Shown: positions 53,128-62,392 of the stretch, in pieces
Position numbering within the stretch: the first letter of the stretch is position 1
Layout: each line of letters begins with the position of its first letter
Made by a program: the position numbers and the translations under genes
The notes under the pieces: generated by a model
The model's input: the letters and a program-made list of their open reading frames with translations, nothing else
The model's database searches: none
Told to the model about the DNA's origin: nothing
Source: Ciceribacter sp. T2.26MG-112.2
Lineage (GTDB): Bacteria > Pseudomonadota > Alphaproteobacteria > Rhizobiales > Rhizobiaceae
Assembly (NCBI RefSeq): GCF_900492205.1
Contig: NZ_UEYQ01000002.1
Location: forward strand, 1 to 64,000
Direction: 5' to 3'
Length of the DNA stretch: 64,000 nt

Positions 53128-53922
53128 ATGCACCAATCCGACACCGTGCTGGTGACGATGGATCACGGGGTTCTGCGGCTGACGCTGAACCGGCCGGACA
53201 AACTCAATTCGTTCAACGAGGACATGCACCGCGCCCTGCGTGCCGCCTTCGAGCGCGCCCATGAGGATGCGGCGGTGCGCGCCGTGCTTCTGACCGGCGC
53301 CGGCCGCGGCTTCTGCGCCGGCCAGGACCTCGGCGACCGCGATCCTCGCAAGGGCGGGCCTGCTCCCGATCTCGGCCATACGCTCGAAACCTTCTACAAT
53401 CCGACGCTGCGTCTGATCCGTTCGCTGGATAAACCAGTGATCTGCGCGGTCAACGGGGTGGCGGCCGGCGCCGGCGCCAATATCGCCTTTGCCTGCGATA
53501 TCGTGCTGGCCGCCCGCTCGGCGAAATTCATCCAGGCGTTCTCCAAGATCGGCCTGATCCCCGATGCCGGCGGCAGCTGGAGCCTCGCCCGCATTCTCGG
53601 CGAGCCGCGCGCCAAGGCGCTCGCCATGACCGCCGAGCCGCTGATGGCGGAGCGCGCCGCCGACTGGGGCCTGATCTGGAAGGCCGTCGACGACGACCAG
53701 TTGATGACGGTGGCCGAAACGCTCGGCCGCTCGCTGGCCGAAGGTGCCACACGGGGCCTCGGCCTCACCAAGCGCCTGATCCAGGCCGCGGCGACCAACA
53801 GCCTCGACGAACAGCTCGACATGGAGCGCGACTGCCAGCGCGAAGCCGGCCGCACGGCCGACTATGCCGAAGGCGTCACCGCCTTCCTGGAAAAGCGCAA
53901 GCCGGAGTTTTCGGGCAAATGA
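53128..53922 (+). CDS. paaG: 2-(1,2-epoxy-1,2-dihydrophenyl)acetyl-CoA isomerase
   Basis: 264-residue crotonase from an ATG after GAGGGAGAGA. The oxyanion-hole regions are FCAGQDLGDRD and CAVNGVAAGAGANIAFACD, and SKIGLIPDAGGSW carries the catalytic Asp typical of PaaG. It isomerises the ring epoxide to the oxepin-CoA, and later shifts a double bond. An upstream in-frame ATG at 53071 would overlap the PaaR box. It overlaps paaI by four bases. Confidence 0.85.
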   Translation: MHQSDTVLVTMDHGVLRLTLNRPDKLNSFNEDMHRALRAAFERAHEDAAVRAVLLTGAGRGFCAGQDLGDRDPRKGGPAPDLGHTLETFYNPTLRLIRSLDKPVICAVNGVAAGAGANIAFACDIVLAARSAKFIQAFSKIGLIPDAGGSWSLARILGEPRAKALAMTAEPLMAERAADWGLIWKAVDDDQLMTVAETLGRSLAEGATRGLGLTKRLIQAAATNSLDEQLDMERDCQREAGRTADYAEGVTAFLEKRKPEFSGK

Positions 53923-54356
53923 CGATGAACGCACAGGAAATGGCGGAAGCCTGCGCCAAGGCGATGTGGGACCTCGACACGGCGTCGCAAAATCTCGGCA
54001 TGCGCATCGATCACATCGCGCCGGGGCAGGCGACCCTGTCGATGGAAATCACCAAGATCATGTCCAACGGCCACGGCAACTGCCACGGCGGCTACATTTT
54101 CACGCTGGCCGACAGCGCCTTTGCCTTCGCCTGCAACGGCTACAATCAGCTGACCGTCGCGCAGAACTGCTCGATCACCTATATCAGTCCGGGGAGGATC
54201 GGCGACCGGCTGACGGCGGAGGCACGCGAGGTCTCACGCAAGGGCCGGTCGGGCATCTACGACATTCGCATTTCAAATCAGAACGGCGACCTTGTCGCCG
54301 AATTTCGCGGCCTGTCGCGAACGGTGAAGGGCACCCACTTGCCCGATCCCGCCTGA
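53919..54356 (+). CDS. paaI: Phenylacetyl-CoA pathway thioesterase
   Basis: 145-residue hotdog-fold protein. GHGNCHGGYIFTLADSAFAF contains the His-Gly-Gly loop and the catalytic Asp of the 4HBT-II/PaaI group; QNCSITYISPGRIGDRL follows. PaaI hydrolyses aryl-CoA dead-end esters and rescues the cell from CoA depletion. It is coupled to paaG (ATGA) and precedes paaK. Confidence 0.88.
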   Translation: MTMNAQEMAEACAKAMWDLDTASQNLGMRIDHIAPGQATLSMEITKIMSNGHGNCHGGYIFTLADSAFAFACNGYNQLTVAQNCSITYISPGRIGDRLTAEAREVSRKGRSGIYDIRISNQNGDLVAEFRGLSRTVKGTHLPDPA

Positions 54357-54383
54357 ACCAAGACGCTTTCCAGGGAGGAAACC

Positions 54384-55694
54384 ATGCTCGACTTTGTCAC
54401 CCGTCCCCAAGATCTGGACCCGATCGAAATCGCCTCGCGGGATGAAATCTCGGCGCTCCAGTTTCACCGGATGAAGCGCTCGCTGAAGCATTCGTATGAG
54501 AACTCGCCGTTCTATCGCCAGCGATTCGACGAGCACGGCGTCCACCCGGAAGACCTGAAGACCCTGTCAGATCTGTCCAAGTTTCCCTTCACCACCAAGA
54601 CCGACCTGCGCGACACCTATCCCTTCGGCATGTTCGCCGTTCCCCGCGAAAAGCTGGTCCGCATTCACGGCTCGTCCGGCACCACCGGCAAGCCGACGGT
54701 GGTCGGCTACACCAAGCATGACATCGATGTCTGGGCAGACGTCGTCGCCCGCTCGATCCGCGCGTCCGGCGGCCGTCCGGGTGACATCGTGCATGTCGCC
54801 TATGGCTACGGCCTGTTCACCGGCGGCCTTGGCGCGCACTATGGCGCCGAACGGCTCGGCTGCACCGTCGTGCCGATCTCCGGCGGCATGACCGAGCGCC
54901 AGGTCACGCTGATGAACGATTTCAAGCCGCGCATCATCATGGTCACGCCCTCCTACATGCTGTCGATCCTCGACGAGTTCCGCCGCCAGGGCATCGATCC
55001 GCGCGAAAGCTCGATCGAGGTCGGCATCTTCGGCGCGGAGCCCTGGACCAATGCGATGCGCAGCGAGATCGAACAGGCCTTCAACATGCACGCCGTCGAC
55101 ATCTACGGCCTCTCCGAAGTCATGGGGCCGGGCGTCGCCAATGAATGCGTGGAAACCAAGGACGGCCTGCACGTCTGGGAAGACCATTTCTATCCGGAAA
55201 TCATCGACCCCGTGACGGGCGCCGTATTGCCGGACGGCGAGCTCGGCGAACTGGTCTTCACCACGCTCACCAAGGAAGGCCTGCCGATGGTGCGCTACCG
55301 CACCCGCGACCTGACCCGCCTTCTGCCGGGCACTGCGCGTTCGATGCGGCGCATCGAGAAGATCACCGGCCGCAGCGACGACATGATCATCCTGCGCGGC
55401 GTCAATGTCTTCCCGACGCAGATCGAGGAGCAGATCCTGAAATGCGGCGGCCTTGCCCCGCACTTCCAGATCGAGCTCACGCGCGCCGGCCGGATGGACA
55501 ACATGATCGTCCATGTCGAATGCGCGACCGATTCCACTGACGCGGCGGCGCGCGCCCAGTCGGCCAAGGAACTGGCGCACCACATCAAGAGCGTGGTCGG
55601 CATCACCACCAAGATCGAGGTTCAGGATCCGACGTCCATCGCCCGTTCGGAAGGCAAGGCCAAGCGTGTGGTGGATAACCGCCCGAAGACCTGA
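54384..55694 (+). CDS. paaK: Phenylacetate-CoA ligase
   Basis: 436 residues, AMP-forming, of the short PaaK type. IHGSSGTTGKPTVVGYT is the P-loop; SEVMGPGVANECVETKDGLH and RYRTRDLTRLLPGTARSM, GRSDDMIILRGVNVFPTQIE are family features. It starts the pathway by making phenylacetyl-CoA, also the usual inducer. A GGGAGGAAA ribosome site precedes the ATG. Confidence 0.92.
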   Translation: MLDFVTRPQDLDPIEIASRDEISALQFHRMKRSLKHSYENSPFYRQRFDEHGVHPEDLKTLSDLSKFPFTTKTDLRDTYPFGMFAVPREKLVRIHGSSGTTGKPTVVGYTKHDIDVWADVVARSIRASGGRPGDIVHVAYGYGLFTGGLGAHYGAERLGCTVVPISGGMTERQVTLMNDFKPRIIMVTPSYMLSILDEFRRQGIDPRESSIEVGIFGAEPWTNAMRSEIEQAFNMHAVDIYGLSEVMGPGVANECVETKDGLHVWEDHFYPEIIDPVTGAVLPDGELGELVFTTLTKEGLPMVRYRTRDLTRLLPGTARSMRRIEKITGRSDDMIILRGVNVFPTQIEEQILKCGGLAPHFQIELTRAGRMDNMIVHVECATDSTDAAARAQSAKELAHHIKSVVGITTKIEVQDPTSIARSEGKAKRVVDNRPKT

Positions 55695-55737
55695 AACGCG
55701 ACCCATGACAGGGCAAAGGCAATTGATATATTCAGGC

Positions 55738-55760
55738 GGGGGCGACAAGGCCCCCCTTTT
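55738..55760 (+). terminator. Rho-independent terminator between paaK and paaR
   Basis: GGGGGC (55738-55743) pairs with GCCCCC (55750-55755) around GACAAG, followed by CTTTT. It lies 44 bases after the paaK stop and 32 before the paaR start, so paaR receives only read-through or has its own promoter. Confidence 0.7.
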
Positions 55761-55791
55761 GCAGGCGTTCTGCGAGTAGGAAAGTGAAAAT

Positions 55792-56391
55792 ATGGCTCGC
55801 ACCCGGGCAACCGATTTTGAGGAAAAGCGCCGCGGCCTTCTCGACAATGCCGCCGCCGTGTTTGCCGAGCAGGGCATGGAAAAGGCATCCATGTCCCAGA
55901 TCGCCAGTCATTCCAGCGTCTCCAAGGCACTGCTCTATCACTACTATCCGAGCAAGGATGCGCTGATCTACGCGATCATCATCACCCATCTGGAAGAGCT
56001 CGATCAGGCGATCGAGGCGGCCGACGATGCGAACGATTCACCGGAGAAGCGACTCCGCCGGCTGGTCGGCGTGGTGCTGGAAAACTATCGCGGGGCCGAC
56101 AATCAGCACAAGGTACAGCTCAACGCCACCTCGGCCCTGTCCGACGAGCAGAAGGCAGGCATTACCGCGATCGAACGACGGATCGTGCGCCGGTTCTCGA
56201 ATGTGCTCAAGGAAATCAATCCGGAACTCGACAGCAGGGAGCGACCTCTGCTGATGCCGGTCACCATGTCGCTGTTCGGCATGATGAACTGGGTCTACAT
56301 GTGGTTCCGCGACGGCGGCCGCATCACCCGCGAAGACTATGCCGACGTGGCGACGACCCTGATCCTCGAAGGCATCAAGGCGGTTCGCTAA
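55792..56391 (+). CDS. paaR: TetR-family regulator of phenylacetate genes
   Basis: 199 residues. The TetR HTH reads LLDNAAAVFAEQGMEKASMS and IASHSSVSKALLYHYYPSKD, followed by an all-helical ligand domain. PaaR repressors respond to phenylacetyl-CoA. It sits after paaGIK; the TGACCGNNCGGTYGG boxes at 53053 and 63648 are candidate targets. A strong terminator separates it from the convergent paaZ. Confidence 0.82.
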   Translation: MARTRATDFEEKRRGLLDNAAAVFAEQGMEKASMSQIASHSSVSKALLYHYYPSKDALIYAIIITHLEELDQAIEAADDANDSPEKRLRRLVGVVLENYRGADNQHKVQLNATSALSDEQKAGITAIERRIVRRFSNVLKEINPELDSRERPLLMPVTMSLFGMMNWVYMWFRDGGRITREDYADVATTLILEGIKAVR

Positions 56392-56442
56392 CCTCCGCCC
56401 GCAAGCTTCAACCGGCGGCCATTCCTCCTGACAGAATTCTTC

Positions 56443-56480
56443 AAACCGACGGCCAGGCTAATGCCGGCCGTCGGTTTTTT
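56443..56480. terminator. Bidirectional rho-independent terminator between paaR and paaZ
   Basis: AAACCGACGGCC (56443-56454) pairs with GGCCGTCGGTTT (56466-56477), with GGC/GCC adding to the inner stem, followed by TTT; the opposite strand also ends in T residues. It serves both convergent genes. Confidence 0.85.
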
Positions 56481-56488
56481 GGATGTCC

Positions 56489-58552
56489 TCAAGCCGCGTT
56501 CCAGGTCTTGGCGACCATGGTCAGGACGTCGTATTGCGCGACGACTGCGCCATTCTGGTTCGTCACCTGGCAATCCCAGCGGACTTCGCCATGATCGGCA
56601 TTGGCGCGCGGATTGATCTCCTTGCAGGTCAATCGAACCTGCAGCGTGTCGCCCGGATTGACCGGGGTGAGGAAGCGCAGGTTGTCGACGCCGTAATTGG
56701 CAAGCACCGGACCCGGATCCGGATCGACGAACAGGCCGGCGGCAAACGAGACGATCAGGTAGCCGTGGGCGACGCGCCCGTCGAAGAAGGGATTGGCCTT
56801 GGCCGCCGCCTCGTCCATGTGGGCGTAGAAGGTGTCGCCGGTGAAATGGGCGAAGTGCTCGATGTCCTCGAGCGTCACGGTGCGTTTAGCCGTGACAATC
56901 TGGTCGCCGATCTTGAGTTCGGCGAGCGACTTGCGGAACGGATGAACGCTCGTGTCCCCGGCGCCGGCACCCTCGATCCAGCGGCCGGTGACGGCCGAAA
57001 GGAGACGCGGGGTGCCCTGGACGGCGGTGCGCTGCATGTAGTGCTTGACGCCACGCATGCCGCCCATTTCCTCGCCGCCGCCAGCGCGGCCGGGTCCACC
57101 ATGCACCAGCCCTGCGAGGGGCGATCCATGGCCCGTCGAGGATTTAGCCGAGGCTCGGTTTCCGATCAGGACACGGCCATGATAGGGCGCCATGCCGATC
57201 ACCATTTCTTCTGCCACCTTCGGATCATTGGTGAAGACCGAGGCGACCAGTGAACCCTTGCCCTTGTGGGCGAGCGCAATCGCTTCCTCGATCCCCTCAT
57301 AGGGCATCACGGTTGAGACAGGCCCGAATGCCTCGACATCGTGGACGGCAGACGCGGTAAACGGCTTTTCGCAGTAGAGCAACACCGGATTGAGGAAGGC
57401 GCCCTTCTCGGCATCGCCGGAGAAGACGCGGACATTGTCCGGATCGCCGGAGACGATCTCGGCATCGGCGGACAGGTCGCGGATGCGTTCACGTACTTCG
57501 TCGCGCTGGGCAAGGCTTGCCAGCGGTCCCATGCGCACGCGCTCGTCGGCAGGATTGCCGAGCGCGGTCTTCGACAGGCGATCACCGAGCGCTTCGACGA
57601 GCGACTGGACATGGGCCTTGGGCGCGATCACACGGCGGATTGCCGTGCATTTCTGGCCGGCCTTCGAGGTCATCTCGCGAGCCACTTCCTTGACGAAGAG
57701 ATCGAACTCCTCCGTGCCCGGCCCGGCATCCGGCCCGAGGATCGACGCGTTCAGGCTGTCGGCCTCCATGGTGAAGCGCACGGAATTGGCCACCACCGCC
57801 GGATGCGACTTGAGCTTGCGGCCGGTCCAGGCCGAACCGGTGAAGGTCACGGCGTCCTGGCCCTCGACATGGTCGAGCAGGTCGCCGACCGATCCGGAAA
57901 CGAGCTGCAGCGCGCCGTCCGGCAGGATGCCGGTCTCGATGATCCGACGGACCACGAGTTCCGTGAGGTAGGCGGTCTGGCTTGCCGGCTTGACCAGCGA
58001 GGGCACGCCCGCGATCAGCGTCGGGGCGATCTTTTCCAGCATGCCCCAGACGGGGAAATTGAAGGCGTTGATGTGGACGGCGATGCCGTGCAGCGGGGTG
58101 AGGATATGCTGGGCGGAGAAGCTGTTGTCCTTCGACAGCAGTTCCACGTCGCCGTCGAGCAGCACGCGGGTATTCGGCAGTTCGCGGCGCGCCTTGGAGG
58201 AGTAGGACAGCATGGTACCGATGCCGCCCTCGATGTCGACCCAGCCGTCGGCGCGGGTCGCGCCGGTCAGCGCGCTCTCGGCGTAGAATTCCTCTTTCAT
58301 GTCCATCAGGACCTGGCCGAGAGCCTTCAGCATCTGCGCCCGTTCATGGAAAGACAGGGCACGCAGGTTCGGTCCGCCGACCTCGCGGCCATAGGCGAGT
58401 GCCGCGGCAAAATCGATACCGGTCGAGTCGATGAATGCGATTGCGGCACCCGTCGAGGCATCGAGCAGCGGAACGCCCTGCTTGTCGCCGGGTGTCCAGC
58501 GGCCACAGACATAGCTTTCGAGACGGCGCGGAACGCGGGCCGAAACATTCAT
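56489..58552 (-). CDS. paaZ: Oxepin-CoA hydrolase / 3-oxo-5,6-dehydrosuberyl-CoA semialdehyde dehydrogenase
   Basis: 687 residues, near the 681 of E. coli PaaZ. The N-terminal aldehyde dehydrogenase has E263 (TMEADSLN) and catalytic C302 (KAGQKCTAIRRV). The C-terminal MaoC-like hydratase has FTGDTFYAHMDE and FDGRVAHGYLIVSFAAG with the Asp/His pair. It opens oxepin-CoA and oxidises the resulting aldehyde with NADP+. The ATG at 58552 is chosen; the frame is open upstream into the paaE end. Seventy-one bases separate it from paaE; ATCGGTTTAT at 58570-58579 resembles a half PaaR box. Confidence 0.92.
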   Translation of the reverse strand: MNVSARVPRRLESYVCGRWTPGDKQGVPLLDASTGAAIAFIDSTGIDFAAALAYGREVGGPNLRALSFHERAQMLKALGQVLMDMKEEFYAESALTGATRADGWVDIEGGIGTMLSYSSKARRELPNTRVLLDGDVELLSKDNSFSAQHILTPLHGIAVHINAFNFPVWGMLEKIAPTLIAGVPSLVKPASQTAYLTELVVRRIIETGILPDGALQLVSGSVGDLLDHVEGQDAVTFTGSAWTGRKLKSHPAVVANSVRFTMEADSLNASILGPDAGPGTEEFDLFVKEVAREMTSKAGQKCTAIRRVIAPKAHVQSLVEALGDRLSKTALGNPADERVRMGPLASLAQRDEVRERIRDLSADAEIVSGDPDNVRVFSGDAEKGAFLNPVLLYCEKPFTASAVHDVEAFGPVSTVMPYEGIEEAIALAHKGKGSLVASVFTNDPKVAEEMVIGMAPYHGRVLIGNRASAKSSTGHGSPLAGLVHGGPGRAGGGEEMGGMRGVKHYMQRTAVQGTPRLLSAVTGRWIEGAGAGDTSVHPFRKSLAELKIGDQIVTAKRTVTLEDIEHFAHFTGDTFYAHMDEAAAKANPFFDGRVAHGYLIVSFAAGLFVDPDPGPVLANYGVDNLRFLTPVNPGDTLQVRLTCKEINPRANADHGEVRWDCQVTNQNGAVVAQYDVLTMVAKTWNAA

Positions 58553-58623
58553 GAAGTCATCCTTCCTGGATCGGTTTATTCGGTGCGGTCGGCGGGGCAC
58601 CAATGGCCCCGCCGCCTGGGAGG

Positions 58624-59700
58624 TTATTCGTCGTAGGAGAGCACGACCTTCTCGGTCAGCGGGTGACACTGGCAGGTGAGCACGTAGCCGGCTTCGACCT
58701 CGTAGTCCTCGAGCGCGTGGTTGGTGTCCATCTCGACCTCGCCTTCGAGCACCTTCGCCCGGCAGGTGGAGCAGACGCCCGCCTTACAGGAGAAGGGGGC
58801 GTCCATGCTCTGGGCGATCGCCGCCTCGAGAATGCTGACGCCGTGCTTGGGCATTTTGAAGGTCCGCGTGGTGCCGTCGAGCGTGATCGTCGCCTCTACC
58901 ACGGCCGCCGCTTCCTCGGCGCTGACCGAGGCGACACGGTTCTTGGCGCGGCCCGGCTGGCCAGAGGCGAAGAGTTCGAACTTGATCTGCTCGTCCTTCA
59001 GTCCATGCGCCTTGAGGCTGGCGACGATGGTCAGCATCATCGGCTCGGGCCCGCAGATGAAGGCGGCGTCGATCGACTTCGGATCGATCCAGCTGCTGAA
59101 CAGCGCAGAAAGCTTGTTCTCGTCGAGACGGCCGGTGAACAGGTCGATCTCCTGCACTTCGCTTTCCAGAACGTGCAGGACGGAGAAGCGGCCGAGATAG
59201 GTGTTCTTCAGATCCTCCAGCTCCTCGCGGAACATGATCGAATTGATCTGGCGGTTGGCATAGACCAGCGTGAACTGCGACTTCGGCTCGCGCGCCAGAA
59301 CCGTCTTGATGATCGACAGCAGCGGCGTGATGCCGGAGCCGCCGGCAAAGCCGAGATACTGCTTCTCGGCGGCCGGATCGATGTCCATGTAGAAACGACC
59401 CATCGGCGGCATGGCCTCGATCACGTCGCCCGGCGCCAGATTGCCGTTGGCCCAGTTGCTGAACGCGCCGCCGTCGACGCGCTTGATGCCGACGCGCAGG
59501 ACACCCTCGTCCTTGCCCGCGCAGATCGAGTAGGACCGGCGCAGTTCTTCCCCCTCGAAATTGCGGCGGAAAGTCAGGTACTGGCCCTGGGTGAAATCGA
59601 AGGCTGCGCGATCCTCCTCGCGCGGCTTGAGTGTGACGACCACCGCATCACGGGTCTCGTGGCGGATGTCGGTCACGGTCAGGGGGTGAAAGCGTGCCAT
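58624..59700 (-). CDS. paaE: Phenylacetyl-CoA epoxidase reductase subunit
   Basis: 358 residues: ferredoxin-reductase-type FAD domain (RRSYSICAGKD), NAD(P)H domain (FAGGSGITPLLSII), and a C-terminal plant-type [2Fe-2S] domain with CKAGVCSTCRAKV plus a later Cys in YVLTCQCHP. It passes electrons from NADPH to the PaaAC di-iron centre. It lies 20 bases after paaD. Confidence 0.92.
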   Translation of the reverse strand: MARFHPLTVTDIRHETRDAVVVTLKPREEDRAAFDFTQGQYLTFRRNFEGEELRRSYSICAGKDEGVLRVGIKRVDGGAFSNWANGNLAPGDVIEAMPPMGRFYMDIDPAAEKQYLGFAGGSGITPLLSIIKTVLAREPKSQFTLVYANRQINSIMFREELEDLKNTYLGRFSVLHVLESEVQEIDLFTGRLDENKLSALFSSWIDPKSIDAAFICGPEPMMLTIVASLKAHGLKDEQIKFELFASGQPGRAKNRVASVSAEEAAAVVEATITLDGTTRTFKMPKHGVSILEAAIAQSMDAPFSCKAGVCSTCRAKVLEGEVEMDTNHALEDYEVEAGYVLTCQCHPLTEKVVLSYDE

Positions 59701-59720
59701 GAGTTATGTCCTCCGCATCC

Positions 59721-60242
59721 TCAGATGCACTTGAAATAGTCGAAGGGTTCCAGACAGTCGCGGCATCGGTAGCTCGCCTTGCACGGGGTCGAGCCGAACT
59801 GGCTGACTTTTTCGGTCCTGCTCGAGCCGCAACGCGGGCAGGCGACGGCGAGGTTCGAACCGGCAAGCCGGCTGGCCCGGGCCATCAGCCGCCCGTCGGC
59901 GGCTGTACCGTCGATCGGCGGTGCAATGCCGTAGGCGCGAAGCTTCTCCCGCCCCTCGGCGCTGATCCAGTCCGTCGTCCAGGCGGGCGACAACCGTCGT
60001 TCGAGACGCAGCTTGTCGATGCCACGGGCTTTCAGCGCCGATTCGATGTCGAGGTTGATGACCGTCGTTGCCGGACAGCCCGAATAGGTCGGGGTGACGG
60101 CGACGACGAGGGTATCGCCATCCCAGGCGACATCCCGGATGATGCCGAGATCGGTCAGGCTGATGACGGGAATTTCCGGATCCGGCACCTCGCCCAGCCA
60201 GCGCCAGACCTCTTCCGTTTCGGGCAATGTCCTGGCGTCCAT
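59721..60242 (-). CDS. paaD: Phenylacetyl-CoA epoxidase maturation protein
   Basis: 173 residues. A DUF59/MIP18-like domain (WRWLGEVPDPEIPVISLTDL, YSGCPATTVI with the conserved Cys) is followed by a C-terminal zinc-ribbon: CPRCGSSRTEKV and CRDCLEPFDYFKC. It is needed for assembling the Fe-S or di-iron cofactor of the monooxygenase. Ten bases separate it from paaC. Confidence 0.9.
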   Translation of the reverse strand: MDARTLPETEEVWRWLGEVPDPEIPVISLTDLGIIRDVAWDGDTLVVAVTPTYSGCPATTVINLDIESALKARGIDKLRLERRLSPAWTTDWISAEGREKLRAYGIAPPIDGTAADGRLMARASRLAGSNLAVACPRCGSSRTEKVSQFGSTPCKASYRCRDCLEPFDYFKCI

Positions 60243-60252
60243 CGCACCGCCC

Positions 60253-61032
60253 TCACCAGACCGAGTTCGGATAGGCCCGCTGCAGGAACTGCATGTCGGC
60301 GAGGATATAGCCCAGATGCTCGGTATGGACCCCGCGCTTGCCGCCCTTGTGCTGGTAGCTGCCTTCCGGGCGAACGAGCGTCGCTTCCGCGAGCACTTCG
60401 CCGACCGAGCTGTCCCAGGCTGCCTTCAGCGCCGAGGGAAGGGGCGCGATGCCGGCCTCAGCCACGGCTTCGTCGGCGGGATCGTCGAGGAACATCTCGG
60501 CCGTATAGGGCCACAGATCATCGAGTGCCTTCTGCATCCGGCGATGGCTTTCCTCGGTTCCGTCGCCGAGACGGATGACGAGGTCGGCCGAGCGCTCGAA
60601 ATGGTAGGACACTTCCTTCAGCGCCTTCTGGGCGATTTCCACCACGCGCGGATCGCTCGAGGCGACGAGCGCGCGGAGCATTTCGATGTGGTAGGCGTCG
60701 AACAGGAACTGCCGCATCAGCGTCTTGCCGAAATCGCCGTTCGGGCGCTCGACGAGCAGCACGTTGCGGAAGGCCGCGGCATCGCGCAGATAGGCGAGAT
60801 TGTCGGCGGTGCGCCCCTTGCCTTCGACCTCACCCGCCAGACCCAGCCAGAACTGGGTCTGGCCGATCAGGTCGAGCGCCACGTTGGCGAGCGCGATATC
60901 CTCTTCCAGCACGGGCGAATGACCGCACCATTCGGACACGCGGTGCCCCAGGATCAGCGTGTTGTCGCCCATTCTGAGTAGCCATTCGAAGAATGCGGCC
61001 TGATCGACCGCCGGGATCGCGGTCGCCATCAC
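60253..61032 (-). CDS. paaC: Phenylacetyl-CoA epoxidase structural subunit PaaC
   Basis: 259-residue ferritin-like protein with the PaaC pattern DNTLILGHRVSEWCGHSPVLEE and FEYHLIR-like KEVSYHFERSADLVIRLGDG. It scaffolds the catalytic PaaA in the PaaABC core. Its ATG overlaps the paaB stop by four bases. Confidence 0.9.
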   Translation of the reverse strand: MMATAIPAVDQAAFFEWLLRMGDNTLILGHRVSEWCGHSPVLEEDIALANVALDLIGQTQFWLGLAGEVEGKGRTADNLAYLRDAAAFRNVLLVERPNGDFGKTLMRQFLFDAYHIEMLRALVASSDPRVVEIAQKALKEVSYHFERSADLVIRLGDGTEESHRRMQKALDDLWPYTAEMFLDDPADEAVAEAGIAPLPSALKAAWDSSVGEVLAEATLVRPEGSYQHKGGKRGVHTEHLGYILADMQFLQRAYPNSVW

Positions 61033-61313
61033 ATATGCCCCACTTCAGCCGGGATGTCGAAGAAGGTCGGGTGACGGTAGACCTTGGAGTTCGATGGTTC
61101 GAACAGCGGGCCCTTTTCCGACGGCGACGAGGCTGTGATCTCGGCCGACTTCACCACCCAGATCGACACGCCTTCGTTGCGGCGGGTGTAGACGTCGCGG
61201 GCATTGCGGATCGCCATTTCGGCGTCCGGGGCATGCAGGCTGCCGACATGGCGATGGTTGAGGCCATGTTGACCGCGGATAAAGACTTCCCAAAGGGGCC
61301 ATTCGCTGGACAT
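61029..61313 (-). CDS. paaB: Phenylacetyl-CoA epoxidase subunit PaaB
   Basis: 94 residues starting MSSEWPLWEVFIRGQHGLNH after GGGAGGAAT; a start five codons upstream is less likely. HVGSLHAPDAEMAIRNARDV and RRNEGVSIWVVKS are typical of PaaB. It bridges PaaAC units into the larger complex. Confidence 0.9.
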   Translation of the reverse strand: MSSEWPLWEVFIRGQHGLNHRHVGSLHAPDAEMAIRNARDVYTRRNEGVSIWVVKSAEITASSPSEKGPLFEPSNSKVYRHPTFFDIPAEVGHM

Positions 61314-61376
61314 TGCTATTCCTCCCAAGTTCAGGTGACGGACGGGAGCGGGTGCGCCGTTCCCGAATTGGATTGA

Positions 61377-62375
61377 TCAGGCAGCCTTGCAACCGGCCCG
61401 GCGCGCCTCTTGCTTTTCGGCATGGGCCATCAGGCCGTCGCGGAACCACGCGCCCTCTTCCCAGGCGGTGACCCGGGCGCCGAGACGCTCGGCATTGCAG
61501 GGACCGTTGCCGGCGATGACGTTGAAGAACTCTTCCCAGTCCGGTTCGGAGAAGTCGTATCCGCCCTTCTCCTCGTTCCAGCGCAGGTTCTCGTCGGGAA
61601 TGGTGAGCCCGAGATACTTGGCCTGCGGCACCGTCTGGTCGACGAACTTCTGGCGCAGTTCGTCATTGGTGTTGATCTTGATCTTCCACTGCATCGACTG
61701 CGCGGAGTGCACCGAATCCTTGTCGGAGGGACCGAACATCATCAGCGACGGATACCAGAAGCGGTTGAGCGCATCCTGCGCCATCGCCTTCTGCTCGGGC
61801 GAGCCGGCGGCCATCTTCATCATGATGTCGTAGCCCTGGCGCTGGTGGAAGCTCTCTTCCTTGCAGATGCGGATCATCGCGCGGCTGTAGGGACCGTAGG
61901 AGGTCTTCTGCAACTGCACCTGGTTCATGATCGCAGCACCATCGACCAGCCAGCCGACCGCACCGATATCGGCCCAGTTCAAGGTCGGATAGTTGAAGAT
62001 CGACGAATATTTCATCTTGCCGGAATGCAGCAGCGCCAGCAGCTCGTCGCGGCTGACCCCGAGCGTCTCGGCGGCGGAATAGAGATAGAGGCCGTGGCCC
62101 GCCTCGTCCTGCACCTTGGCCAGCAGGATCGCCTTGCGCTCGAGCGTCGGCGCACGGGTAATCCAGTTGCCTTCCGGCAGCTGGCCGACGATCTCGGAAT
62201 GGGCGTGCTGGCCGACCTGACGGATCAGCGTCTTGCGATAGCTTTCCGGCATCCATTCCTTGGGTTCGATCTTCTCGCCGCGGTCGATGCGCTCCTGAAA
62301 GGCTCGCTCCTCCGGCGACATCTCGTTCAGCGACTTCACCCGATCACTGTCGGTCTTGACCATTTGCGCATACAT
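61377..62375 (-). CDS. paaA: Phenylacetyl-CoA epoxidase catalytic di-iron subunit PaaA
   Basis: 332 residues of the ferritin-like fold. The [17 protein letters not shown] stretch holds the first Glu and the E-x2-H iron ligands, and [15 protein letters not shown] the second Exx[21 protein letters not shown] is also conserved. It epoxidises the ring of phenylacetyl-CoA with O2. It follows the thiolase gene by 17 bases. Confidence 0.93.
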   Translation of the reverse strand: MYAQMVKTDSDRVKSLNEMSPEERAFQERIDRGEKIEPKEWMPESYRKTLIRQVGQHAHSEIVGQLPEGNWITRAPTLERKAILLAKVQDEAGHGLYLYSAAETLGVSRDELLALLHSGKMKYSSIFNYPTLNWADIGAVGWLVDGAAIMNQVQLQKTSYGPYSRAMIRICKEESFHQRQGYDIMMKMAAGSPEQKAMAQDALNRFWYPSLMMFGPSDKDSVHSAQSMQWKIKINTNDELRQKFVDQTVPQAKYLGLTIPDENLRWNEEKGGYDFSEPDWEEFFNVIAGNGPCNAERLGARVTAWEEGAWFRDGLMAHAEKQEARRAGCKAA

Positions 62376-62392
62376 GGCGGTTTCCTCCCTGC

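Noticed and set aside
51329-53155. Long open frame on the plus strand (about 608 codons) opposite paaN
   Set aside because: Antisense shadow of paaN; no ribosome site, no recognisable domain, and it would cross the PaaR box into paaG.
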